This document shows positions 45,714 through 53,422 of a stretch of DNA of 64,000 nucleotides, piece by piece; the first letter of the stretch is position 1; every line of letters starts with the position of its first letter. The notes under the pieces are model-generated. The model was not told where the DNA came from. It did no database searches and was given only the letters and a program-made list of their open reading frames with translations. Made by a program: the position numbers and the translations under genes. The DNA is from Paenibacillus_E sp042676385 (GTDB taxonomy: Bacteria; Bacillota; Bacilli; Paenibacillales; NBRC-103111). Location of the stretch: the NCBI RefSeq assembly GCF_042676385.1, contig NZ_JBHTHA010000026.1:62001-126000 (forward strand). The letters are read 5' to 3'.

Positions 45714-46631
45714 CTACCTCCTCTGCCTTGGATTGAACGCATCCTGCAAACCGTCGCCCACCAGATTAAAGGCAAGCATCGTCAGCGAAATGAAGAACGC
45801 CGGGTAAAACAGCCTCCACCAGTGTCCGGATAAAATGGTCGGAAGACCATCGTTGGCCATGACACCCCAGCTTGCTAACGGAGGCTGAATGCCGAGGCCA
45901 AGGAAGCTGAGAAAAGCTTCCGCAAAGATCGCAGACGGAACGGAAAACGTCACCTGCACGATAATGACCCCTAGCGCATTAGGCAGCAAATGCTTACGGA
46001 TCATGTAGCCTGCACCTCCGCCAAGTGTCCGCGCCGCCAATACGTACTCGGCGGATTTCAAGCTCAGCACTTGTCCCCTAACGATTCGAGCCATGCCGAT
46101 CCAGCCGGTGGCGCTTAAGGCCACGATGATCGTTAGAAGGCCCGGACCCATCACGACCATCAGCAAGATAACGATCAACAAATAAGGGATTCCATACAAA
46201 AGATCCACGAACCGCATCATCAGGTTGTCGATGCGACCCCCGAAGTAACCGGAGATGCCCCCATAAACGATACCGATCAGAAAATCGATCAACGCCGCCA
46301 TAAGCCCGATAAATAACGAGATGCGGGCACCGTAGAGGATGCGGGCGTAGACGTCGCGCCCGAGCTCATCGGTACCGAACCAGTGCACGGCGTTCGGTTT
46401 CTGGTTGGTCTCCAGCAGCACCTGCTTGGAGTAACTTTGGTCGGTTAGCATAGGGCCGAAGATGGCGAGGAGTGCCATCAAAATAATGACGATAAGGCCC
46501 GCCATGGCCAGCTTGTTTTTAAGCAGCTTCAGCCAGGCTTCCTGCCAGAATGACAGCCTAGGCCGGACAATCTTTTCCGCATTTCCCGGCCGATTGGGCA
46601 TAGCTACAAATAATGAATCCGGAATGCTCAT
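45714..46631 (-). CDS. dppC: Peptide ABC transporter permease
   Basis: A 305-residue permease with six membrane helices, the family N-terminal segment (KLLKNKLAMAGLIVI), HWFGTDELGRDVYARILYGAR after helix 1, and the EAA loop (EYVLAARTLGGGAGYMIRKHLLPN). It starts 2 bases after the dppB stop; dppD begins 4 bases after its stop. Pairs with DppB. Confidence 0.94.
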   Translation of the reverse strand: MSIPDSLFVAMPNRPGNAEKIVRPRLSFWQEAWLKLLKNKLAMAGLIVIILMALLAIFGPMLTDQSYSKQVLLETNQKPNAVHWFGTDELGRDVYARILYGARISLFIGLMAALIDFLIGIVYGGISGYFGGRIDNLMMRFVDLLYGIPYLLIVILLMVVMGPGLLTIIVALSATGWIGMARIVRGQVLSLKSAEYVLAARTLGGGAGYMIRKHLLPNALGVIIVQVTFSVPSAIFAEAFLSFLGLGIQPPLASWGVMANDGLPTILSGHWWRLFYPAFFISLTMLAFNLVGDGLQDAFNPRQRR

Positions 46632-46633
46632 CC

Positions 46634-47566
46634 TTATCCCTCTTTTCTGTGCAGCTTGATGCGGGGGTCAATGAGACCGTAGGCGATATCCACCAAGAAC
46701 ATCATAAAGATCAAAAGAGCGCTGTAGAAAACGGTCGTACCCATAATGACCGCATAATCACGATTATTAATGCCGTCAACGAAATATTTGCCCATTCCCG
46801 GAATGGCGAAAATTTTCTCAATAACGAAACTTCCGGTGAGAATGTTGGCGACCAAAGCGCCCAGAAGCGTGATGACCGGCAGTACCGCATTGCGAAGCGC
46901 ATGCTTAATGACAATCGTCGCGGGCGAGAGACCTTTGGCCCTTGCCATTTCGATGTAGTCAGCCGTCAGCACTTCCACCATGTTGGCCCGGGTCAGTCTG
47001 GCGATGATCGCCAGCGGTCCGGTTGACAGCGCAAGTGCCGGCAGAATCACGTGCTTCCAACTGCCCCACGTGGCGACCGGCAGCATTTTCCACTCCACTG
47101 CCACATATTTGATCAACAATGTCGCCACAATGAAGTTCGGCACCGCGATCCCGATGACGGCAAAGACCATCGCGAAGTAGTCGATCAGCCGGTTCTGCCT
47201 TAAGGCGGCGACCGTTCCGAGCGCTATGCCCGAAACGATGGCAAACAGGATGGATACTATGCCGAGTTTGAAGGAAACCGGAAATCCCCGCTCGATCATC
47301 GAATTTACACTATCGGGGAAATGCCCGATGGAAGGCCCGAGATCCAAAGTCAACAGCGATTTTAAATACATCAGGTATTGGACGGGGAGGGGCTTATCTA
47401 AATTGTAAAATTCCATCATGTTCTGAACCGCGGTCGGATTCGAATTCTTGCCGTCTTTTTCAAATGGCGACCCCGGTACGGCATGCATCAGGAAAAACGT
47501 AATGGTGATAATCAGCCAAAGTGTGACCACCATGGAAATAAATCTGCGAAGAATAAATTGTGTCAC
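46634..47566 (-). CDS. dppB: Peptide ABC transporter permease
   Basis: A 310-residue permease with the DppB/OppB start (ILRRFISMVVTLWLIITITFFLMHAVPGSPF), six membrane helices and the EAA loop (DYIEMARAKGLSPATIVIKHALRNA). It ends DPRIKLHRK. GTG start at 47566, weak ribosome binding site; dppA ends 15 bases upstream. Confidence 0.94.
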   Translation of the reverse strand: MTQFILRRFISMVVTLWLIITITFFLMHAVPGSPFEKDGKNSNPTAVQNMMEFYNLDKPLPVQYLMYLKSLLTLDLGPSIGHFPDSVNSMIERGFPVSFKLGIVSILFAIVSGIALGTVAALRQNRLIDYFAMVFAVIGIAVPNFIVATLLIKYVAVEWKMLPVATWGSWKHVILPALALSTGPLAIIARLTRANMVEVLTADYIEMARAKGLSPATIVIKHALRNAVLPVITLLGALVANILTGSFVIEKIFAIPGMGKYFVDGINNRDYAVIMGTTVFYSALLIFMMFLVDIAYGLIDPRIKLHRKEG

Positions 47567-47581
47567 CGGATCACCCGCTTC

Positions 47582-48406
47582 TTAACAAAATGCCGTTCGC
47601 ATCGCCAACTCAGTCATGACCAGCATGGCTTGATAAGCTTCCAAAATGTTTTTGGCCTGATATGTGACGACAGGGCTATTGGCATCAATCGTCGTCCCCG
47701 GCATCAGGTTGGCCCATTCGGCTTGGCCGTAATTTGCGAATTCAATCGTCAGCACCGGATTCTCCGGAGGCACAAGCGGCTTCACCTTATCGGCGTTCGC
47801 CAGCGCTTCTTTCGTTTTCTCGCGAAGCAGCTCTCCGCTCTTTTGCGGGGTCAAGCACAGCGCCGCAGTCCGCGATATGCGCTTTTTCACGATGGCTGTC
47901 GTGACGCCCGGAATCAGCTCTTCCGCTTCGATGGCGGTTTCGTCGTCTCCCGCCACCAAAAGCACTGGCACGCCGTAATGTCCGGCCACATAAGCATTGA
48001 AACCCATCTCGCCGATCGCCATCTCGTTGATGTACATGTTCTGTACGCCGAAGATCATCGTATGGCTAAGGACGCCTTTTCTTGCCGCTCTCGTATGATA
48101 GCCCAGAAAAGCAGCCCCAGTATAAGAGGCATCCAGTCCCTGTACCATGGAAAAAGGTTTGACATCGCCCGAGATCAATTGCGTTTCAGGGTGAAGCTTC
48201 TCGATCAGCAAATTGTTCATTTTCGAATGACTGTCATTGACAATGACTTCCTGCCATCCTTCATCAAAAGCCGTGCCGATCACATGATTGGCCTCATTCG
48301 TCATGATGTGCTGCCCACGCGTGTAGTTGTACTGTCTGGAATCAACAAAAGTGTTATCGACTAGTCCGGTGATGCCTTCCATATCGATGGAAATATACAG
48401 TTTCAT
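47582..48406 (-). CDS. dppA: D-aminopeptidase DppA (M55)
   Basis: A 274-residue zinc-dependent D-aminopeptidase that releases D-Ala from imported D-Ala-containing peptides. Metal ligands Asp8, Glu10, His60, His104 and Glu133 and the nucleophile-type His115 are all at the same positions as in the B. subtilis enzyme, which is strong support. TAGGAGG lies 7 bases before the ATG at 48406. It heads the dppABCDE-ykfABC series; a terminator-like hairpin lies just in front of it. Confidence 0.96.
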   Translation of the reverse strand: MKLYISIDMEGITGLVDNTFVDSRQYNYTRGQHIMTNEANHVIGTAFDEGWQEVIVNDSHSKMNNLLIEKLHPETQLISGDVKPFSMVQGLDASYTGAAFLGYHTRAARKGVLSHTMIFGVQNMYINEMAIGEMGFNAYVAGHYGVPVLLVAGDDETAIEAEELIPGVTTAIVKKRISRTAALCLTPQKSGELLREKTKEALANADKVKPLVPPENPVLTIEFANYGQAEWANLMPGTTIDANSPVVTYQAKNILEAYQAMLVMTELAMRTAFC

Positions 48407-48433
48407 GGGTGATCCTCCTATTTGGTCAAATGA

Positions 48434-48493
48434 CAAAAACCCCGCAAACAGCTTTGGGACGACTACTCCCAAAGAACCATCTGCCGGGTTTTA
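48434..48493 (-). terminator. Hairpin between the DUF3870 gene and dppA
   Basis: The outer stem pairs AAAACCCGGCA with TGCGGGGTTTT, and the inner stem is CTTTGGGA/TCCCAAAG. On the minus strand it ends in GGGGTTTTTG. It begins 37 bases after the DUF3870 stop and ends 27 bases before the dppA start, leaving little room for a separate dppA promoter. Confidence 0.75.
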
Positions 48494-48530
48494 TTTACGT
48501 GTATGTTGCCATACGGATAAATAAAGCAGC

Positions 48531-48887
48531 TCACACTGTACCGGTAGCTTGGTTGCCCAGTTCTTCCCGGCCGTTAAGTGCTATTTTATATTTTTTTTGC
48601 GCGTCCTTGTAAGCGACGATTAATGCTTTCTGGGACGATCCGTGATACCTGCGCCGGATTTCCTCCGCTACCCCTTCTAACAGCAGCATATTGTGGCCGA
48701 TAAAGATGGAGCGGACAAATTCCGAGGTGAGCGGAATCGTCGATGAACATCCGGCATCCACGATTTTATGGCTCGTCGTATCTACAACAAGTCCGATAAA
48801 AAACGCGTTGTACTGCTGGGTAATCGGATTGTTCACGGAAGCTTGCGCGTCGCCGATGATATAAACCGTATCTTTGTCGTATAACAC
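48531..48887 (-). CDS. DUF3870 domain protein
   Basis: A 118-residue soluble protein starting at a GTG 9 bases after AAGGAG. It shows the DUF3870 pattern: TVYIIGDAQ near the N-terminus, NPIT, FFIGLVVD, and CSSTIPLTSEFVRSIFIG. The function of the family is unknown, though members are found near peptide, amidohydrolase and xenobiotic-use genes. Here it precedes dppA and shares the promoter at 49027-49055, so it may be part of the muropeptide regulon. Confidence 0.85.
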   Translation of the reverse strand: MLYDKDTVYIIGDAQASVNNPITQQYNAFFIGLVVDTTSHKIVDAGCSSTIPLTSEFVRSIFIGHNMLLLEGVAEEIRRRYHGSSQKALIVAYKDAQKKYKIALNGREELGNQATGTV

Positions 48888-49026
48888 CAGGCCACTCTCC
48901 TTCAGCTATTGCGGAGCAAAACTGGCTTCTGCTGCATCCGCTCGATCATCAGCCAACGTCTGTGCGGGATGTGGGAAGTGGTGCTTCCAACGACCGCCAG
49001 ACAGCCAAAACCTTAGGATGTAACAT

Positions 49027-49055
49027 ATTCTAACATCATAATAACATGTTGTAAA
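49027..49055 (-). promoter_or_regulatory. Sigma-A promoter for the DUF3870-dpp-ykf operon
   Basis: On the minus strand TTTACA (49050-49055), a 17-bp spacer and TAGAAT (49027-49032). It lies between the serine-hydrolase stop and the DUF3870 start and is the best promoter seen for the ten-kilobase operon downstream. Confidence 0.65.
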
Positions 49056-49079
49056 CAGCGAATCTCTTTGGGTCCGGAG

Positions 49080-50234
49080 CTAGCTCAGAAAGGCAGCATG
49101 CAATAGCTGCGCAAGCTCTTCCTCCGCCTCAAAATAGACGCCTTGCCCTTTGGTCTGAACAAGACCGTTCATCACCAGAATGAGGCCCCATCTCTCTTGC
49201 TTGTGAAAATACATATCACTGAGCAGTCCATAAGCATCGCCTGCATGCCCAACCAAGCGTTGTCCGGGGATCAGATCGTCGGTAATCTGAAATTGAAGCC
49301 CGCTATTGCGGAAGAAGCCATCCATCCGATGTCCTGCCCACTGAGGGGTATGCATGAGCTCCGCCGTCTCCGGCTTCAAGATCCGGATCCCGTTCAACTC
49401 GCCGCCCCCCGCGTGCGCCTCCATAAACCGGGTCAAGTCGTGTACAGACGTCCGAAGTCCTCCTTGAGGACTGAACAATGCTCCATTAGTGCCCGGTACG
49501 TAGCTGCTGTAATCGATGGCATCCGGCTTCTTGCCCCCGAAATCGTCAGTACCGACAAAAAACCGGTCCTCGGCCTCTGCATATTCGTAGAGCACGGCAA
49601 TATCGTCCATATTCGTGAAATCGCCGATATTGAAGCTTGTCTCGTTCATCTGAAGCGGTTCGAACAGATGCCGTTTACAATACAGGTCGAACCGTTCACC
49701 CGAAAGCTTCTCCACAACCGTTGCCAGAACCGCGGCCCCAAGATTTGAGTACTCAAACCGGCTTGGATCTCCAGGCTTTCCGTCTCCCCAAAGGCGCTCC
49801 GTATAATACGGCCCTTCGGGCAACAGGATATCCGCGAGTTTGATCTTGGGCGGATTCTCGTTACGCGAATCGACGACAAAGCGAACGTATTCGTCCTGAA
49901 GCCCGGAAGTATGCGTCATGATTTGTGAAAGCGTTACCGAAACATCCGGGTATTTGGGATTCCGCACCGGAAATCCTAGTATTTCACCGATATCCTGATG
50001 GAGATGGCATAGCTCTTTTTCCACGAGCTGCATGACTGCCGTTGCAACCACCGTCTTGGATATGGAAGCAATCCGGAAAACGGTATGCTCCGAAACCGGA
50101 ACACGTCTGGCGAGATTCGCCCATCCATACCCTCCGCTCCAAAGCCGGTGCCCATCCTCTATCACGGAGGCCGCTAAACCAACAATCCGGTGCTTGTCCA
50201 TCAACTGCCGGATCCGTTCATCCAAAGCATTCAA
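49080..50234 (-). CDS. Beta-lactamase-fold serine hydrolase
   Basis: A 384-residue class C beta-lactamase/DD-peptidase-like protein without a signal peptide. It has catalytic SISK (about 58-61) after TVFRIA, the YSN motif in RFEYSNLGAA, and a HAG motif (VGHAGDAYG) in place of KTG. Family members are D-aminopeptidases, esterases and peptidases. It stands just upstream of the dpp-ykf operon on the same strand, so it may act on D-amino-acid peptides, but this is inference. GAAGGAGG precedes the ATG. Confidence 0.88.
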   Translation of the reverse strand: MNALDERIRQLMDKHRIVGLAASVIEDGHRLWSGGYGWANLARRVPVSEHTVFRIASISKTVVATAVMQLVEKELCHLHQDIGEILGFPVRNPKYPDVSVTLSQIMTHTSGLQDEYVRFVVDSRNENPPKIKLADILLPEGPYYTERLWGDGKPGDPSRFEYSNLGAAVLATVVEKLSGERFDLYCKRHLFEPLQMNETSFNIGDFTNMDDIAVLYEYAEAEDRFFVGTDDFGGKKPDAIDYSSYVPGTNGALFSPQGGLRTSVHDLTRFMEAHAGGGELNGIRILKPETAELMHTPQWAGHRMDGFFRNSGLQFQITDDLIPGQRLVGHAGDAYGLLSDMYFHKQERWGLILVMNGLVQTKGQGVYFEAEEELAQLLHAAFLS

Positions 50235-50363
50235 GGCGAGCCTCCTTCGTCCTGACTTTGTTAAAGCGTGGTTACAATCTATTTACATTATAATAAAGTC
50301 TATCTGTGCTGGGTAGCACTTTTTTACATTTATTTAAAATGACGGCATATCAGAAAAAATGAC

Positions 50364-50415
50364 AAATAACCCGCACGGGTTATGCCAGTGCGGGTTATGC
50401 CAGTGCGGGTTATTT
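50364..50415 (-). terminator. htpG terminator with an internal tandem duplication
   Basis: AAATAACCCGCA (50364-50375) pairs with TGCGGGTTATTT (50404-50415). The loop contains a 15-bp unit (50376-50390) repeated exactly at 50391-50405, so several alternative stems are possible. T-rich sequence follows on the minus side. Confidence 0.85.
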
Positions 50416-50433
50416 GTCTCAGTGCAAGCCTGA

Positions 50434-52314
50434 TTAAACCATGATCTTGCAAATATCATTGGTAAACTCTACAGGATCTTGAATCGTCAAGCCTTCGATC
50501 AGAAGCGCTTGATTGTACAATAGATTGGTGTACAGATTCAGCTTCTCTTTATCTTTTTGATACGCATCCTTCAAGGATTGGAAGACCTCATGATGAACGT
50601 TGATTTCCAGAACCTTGTCCGCTTTCACGTCTTGGTTGTTCGGCATGGCTTTCAATATTTTTTCCATCTCGATCGTGACTTCACCTTCCGTGGACAGGCA
50701 GACCGGATGGGATTTCAGACGCTTGGACGCTTTGACGTTTTTCACTTTGCCGGTAAGAATGTCGTTCATATAAGCAAATAAATCTTTACTATCGTTCTCT
50801 TCGGCATCGGACTGATTCTGATCGGCATCCGGCTCGATTCCTAAGTCGCCGCTCGATACCGATTTGAACTCTTTTTCTTTATAGGACATGATCATCTTGA
50901 TCGCAAACTCATCGATATCATCGGTGAAGTATAAGATCTCATAACCCTTGTCGGCTACCAGCTCGGTTTGCGGCAGCTTCTCAATGCGCTCAATCGATTC
51001 TCCGGAAGCATAGTAAATGTACTTCTGATCTTCCGGCATTCTCGATACGTACTCGTCTAAGGTCACCAGCTTCTTCTCTTTGGAAGAGTAGAACAACAGC
51101 AAATCCTGAAGATCTTCCTTATGCGTTCCATAATCGCTGTAGACGCCGAACTTCAACTGTCTGCCAAACGATTTATAGAATTTTTCATACTTTTCTCTCT
51201 CATCCTTCAATAAGCTCAGCAATTGACTCTTGATTTTGTTCTTGATGTTTTTGGCGATCAGGGTTAACTGGCGGTCCTGCTGCAGAATTTCTCTGGAAAT
51301 GTTAAGCGATAAATTTTCCGAGTCGACCATCCCTTTGACAAAGCTGAAATAGTCGGGAAGCAAGTCTGCACACTTGTTCATGATCAGTACGCCATTGGAA
51401 TAAAGCTCTAAGCCCTTCTCATATTCCTTCGTGTAATAATCGAACGGCGTATTCTCCGGGATAAATAGAATCGCATTGTAAACCACCGCGCCATCGGCAC
51501 TGATATGGATATGCTTGATCGGCTTGTCGAAACCGTAGCGCTTCTCAAAATAAAAATTCTCATAATCTTCAGGTGTGAGTTCATTTTTATTTTTGCGCCA
51601 GATCGGGACCATGCTGTTGACGGTTTGTTCTTCGCTATAGTCCTCGAATTCGTTGTCGCTGCCTTCTTTAGGTCTCCGCCCAGTCACATCCATCTTGATC
51701 GGGTAGCGGATGAAGTCAGAGTACTTTTTGATGATCGCTTTTAAACGGTACTCATCTAAATACTCGTCATATTGATCATCCTCGGTGTTCTCTTTGATTT
51801 TTAAAGTAATCTCGGTACCGACCGTATCTTTCGCGTAAGGGACAATCGTGTATCCGTCCGCGCCCTCGGACTCCCATTTGAAGGCCTCATTGCTGCCGAG
51901 CGCCTTACTGATTACGGTAACGACATCCGCCACCATAAACGCGGAGTAGAAGCCCACACCGAATTGGCCAATGATATTGTGCCCGTCTTTGGCTTCATTT
52001 TCTTTTTTGAAAGCTAAGGAACCGCTCTTGGCGATAACCCCCAGGTTATTTTCAAGGTCTTCTTTGGTCATCCCGATACCCGTGTCGGAGATCGTCAATG
52101 TTCGGCTTGCTTTGTCTGCCGTTACTCTGACGTAATAATCTTCCTGGTTAAACGTCAACTGGTCATCGGTTAAAGCTTTGTAATAAATTTTGTCAATGGC
52201 ATCACTCGCATTCGAAATGAGCTCTCTTAAAAAGATTTCCCGCTGCGAATAAATGGAATTGATCATCATTTCGAGAAGTCGTTTCGATTCGGCCTGAAAT
52301 TGCTTTTTTTCCAT
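50434..52314 (-). CDS. htpG: Molecular chaperone HtpG (Hsp90)
   Basis: A 626-residue bacterial Hsp90. It has the N-terminal GHKL ATPase (FLRELISNASDAIDK with the catalytic Glu, DTGIGMTKEDL, and GQFGVGFYSAF), the middle domain with the catalytic Arg (NISREILQQ), and the C-terminal dimerisation domain. It refolds stress-damaged client proteins in the cytoplasm. The ATG at 52314 follows GAAAGGAG. A CIRCE element and a sigma-A promoter lie directly upstream, which suggests HrcA control. Confidence 0.97.
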   Translation of the reverse strand: MEKKQFQAESKRLLEMMINSIYSQREIFLRELISNASDAIDKIYYKALTDDQLTFNQEDYYVRVTADKASRTLTISDTGIGMTKEDLENNLGVIAKSGSLAFKKENEAKDGHNIIGQFGVGFYSAFMVADVVTVISKALGSNEAFKWESEGADGYTIVPYAKDTVGTEITLKIKENTEDDQYDEYLDEYRLKAIIKKYSDFIRYPIKMDVTGRRPKEGSDNEFEDYSEEQTVNSMVPIWRKNKNELTPEDYENFYFEKRYGFDKPIKHIHISADGAVVYNAILFIPENTPFDYYTKEYEKGLELYSNGVLIMNKCADLLPDYFSFVKGMVDSENLSLNISREILQQDRQLTLIAKNIKNKIKSQLLSLLKDEREKYEKFYKSFGRQLKFGVYSDYGTHKEDLQDLLLFYSSKEKKLVTLDEYVSRMPEDQKYIYYASGESIERIEKLPQTELVADKGYEILYFTDDIDEFAIKMIMSYKEKEFKSVSSGDLGIEPDADQNQSDAEENDSKDLFAYMNDILTGKVKNVKASKRLKSHPVCLSTEGEVTIEMEKILKAMPNNQDVKADKVLEINVHHEVFQSLKDAYQKDKEKLNLYTNLLYNQALLIEGLTIQDPVEFTNDICKIMV

Positions 52315-52350
52315 GAATGGGTCTCCTTTCAAAATAAAGCGCTTCGTATG

Positions 52351-52377
52351 CTGGCACTCAAATAGTTAGAGTGCTAA
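52351..52377 (-). promoter_or_regulatory. CIRCE operator (HrcA site) before htpG
   Basis: On the minus strand TTAGCACTC, a 9-bp spacer, GAGTGCCAG; the consensus is TTAGCACTC-N9-GAGTGCTAA, so the left arm is perfect and the right arm 7 of 9. It lies 37 bases before the htpG start and just downstream of the -10 box. Confidence 0.88.
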
Positions 52378-52389
52378 TTCTTAATTTCT

Positions 52390-52418
52390 ATATAACACAG
52401 AGTAATTTTTGATGTCAA
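52390..52418 (-). promoter_or_regulatory. Sigma-A promoter of htpG
   Basis: TTGACA (complement of 52413-52418), 17-bp spacer, TTATAT (complement of 52390-52395). Its predicted start site lies at or just before the CIRCE operator. Confidence 0.8.
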
Positions 52419-52507
52419 GCGGAGGCTCATATCCACTCCGTAAAATTCGTTTGCATGACATAAAACAAAGAATCTGCAGTATACGTGCTTAGCGCATCTG
52501 CAGATCT

Positions 52508-53065
52508 CTATTGTACTATTCCTTTCAGCCATTGTGGTAATAGCTTAGAATGGTATTTTGTTTGGCCATACTCAATTTCCAATAATATTTCATACTCTTC
52601 CCCGGAATTATCCAATATAACAGATATATCAGCGACCAAAATAGCATTCTTTAAATTTTTGAGGGAAATGTCATATCGACGAATAATATCTTCAGCAGCA
52701 ATAAAATGTCCACCCTCCAGAACGCGAGTCCTTACACGGTCAATATGCATCTGAACATCCTGAAGACCAATGTAGTAAAGATATACTTTATATCCTGATT
52801 CTTTTGCCGCTATCATTTGCCTTATAACAAATTTCCCAGATAATGTTGTCTCCATCGCAAATGATTGCTTTTGCTCCAAAGATTTACGAATTTCATCGAC
52901 CGCTTTTTTCCCAGCTGATAAATCGACACTTCGCGGATCGGTAGGATTTAATTGTTTGGCAATCTGATCGGGATTAATAATGATACCAAATCCACCACCA
53001 AAATGATCGATCAGTGTTGATTTCCCAGCTCCATTACAACCAGCAAATATATAGATTTCAGGCAA
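52508..53065 (-). CDS. Zeta-toxin-like P-loop kinase
   Basis: A 185-residue P-loop protein of the zeta toxin/COG4185 type, with Walker A FAGCNGAGKSTL at the N-terminus, NPDQIAKQLNP (acidic catalytic region), and METTLSGKF followed by RVRTRV in the substrate region. Zeta toxins phosphorylate UDP-N-acetylglucosamine or related cell-wall precursors. The TTG at 53065 fits the GAGG site best; a GTG at 53074 is also in frame. The gene lies 2-11 bases after a 65-residue partner, a typical toxin-antitoxin arrangement. Confidence 0.82.
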   Translation of the reverse strand: MPEIYIFAGCNGAGKSTLIDHFGGGFGIIINPDQIAKQLNPTDPRSVDLSAGKKAVDEIRKSLEQKQSFAMETTLSGKFVIRQMIAAKESGYKVYLYYIGLQDVQMHIDRVRTRVLEGGHFIAAEDIIRRYDISLKNLKNAILVADISVILDNSGEEYEILLEIEYGQTKYHSKLLPQWLKGIVQ

Positions 53066-53076
53066 AGTAAACACCT

Positions 53077-53274
53077 CTATTCCATGTCAAACTCTAACAA
53101 ATTGCCTTCAGAATCGATTACAAGAGCGTACTTTTTCCCATTTGCGTCTTCACGTATTCGTTTACCATTACGCAAATAATACAGGGGTGCACCTGTGGAT
53201 TTTGCTTTCTCTCGAACCGACTGACTTGCCTTCTTAAGAACTTCCTGAAGTTCTTGGCCCGTTTTAACTGACAT
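53077..53274 (-). CDS. Putative antitoxin of the zeta-like pair (65 aa)
   Basis: A small protein starting at the ATG at 53274 after AGGAG (the GTG at 53283 is too near that site). An N-terminal helix (GQELQEVLKKASQSVREKAKS) precedes a beta-rich part with YYLRNGKRIREDANGKKY. No named family, but small proteins of this look are encoded immediately before COG4185 P-loop genes in Firmicutes. It is first in a two-gene operon, consistent with an antitoxin role. Function inferred from context. Confidence 0.65.
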   Translation of the reverse strand: MSVKTGQELQEVLKKASQSVREKAKSTGAPLYYLRNGKRIREDANGKKYALVIDSEGNLLEFDME

Positions 53275-53422
53275 AACACTCACTCCTAAAAGGAATTCAT
53301 TTAATTTCTAATTATATCATAACAACCACCTAATCGCTTTGCATGAAAATGTCGTAATTCTTTTCGCTCCGCTCTATAATAAAGAGGTTAGCCTACTTTA
53401 TTTTTTAGCAAGGAGCTTTGCT

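Noticed and set aside
49080..50234. True class C beta-lactamase (resistance gene)
   Set aside because: There is no signal peptide and HAG replaces the KTG motif; cytoplasmic serine hydrolases of this fold are common.
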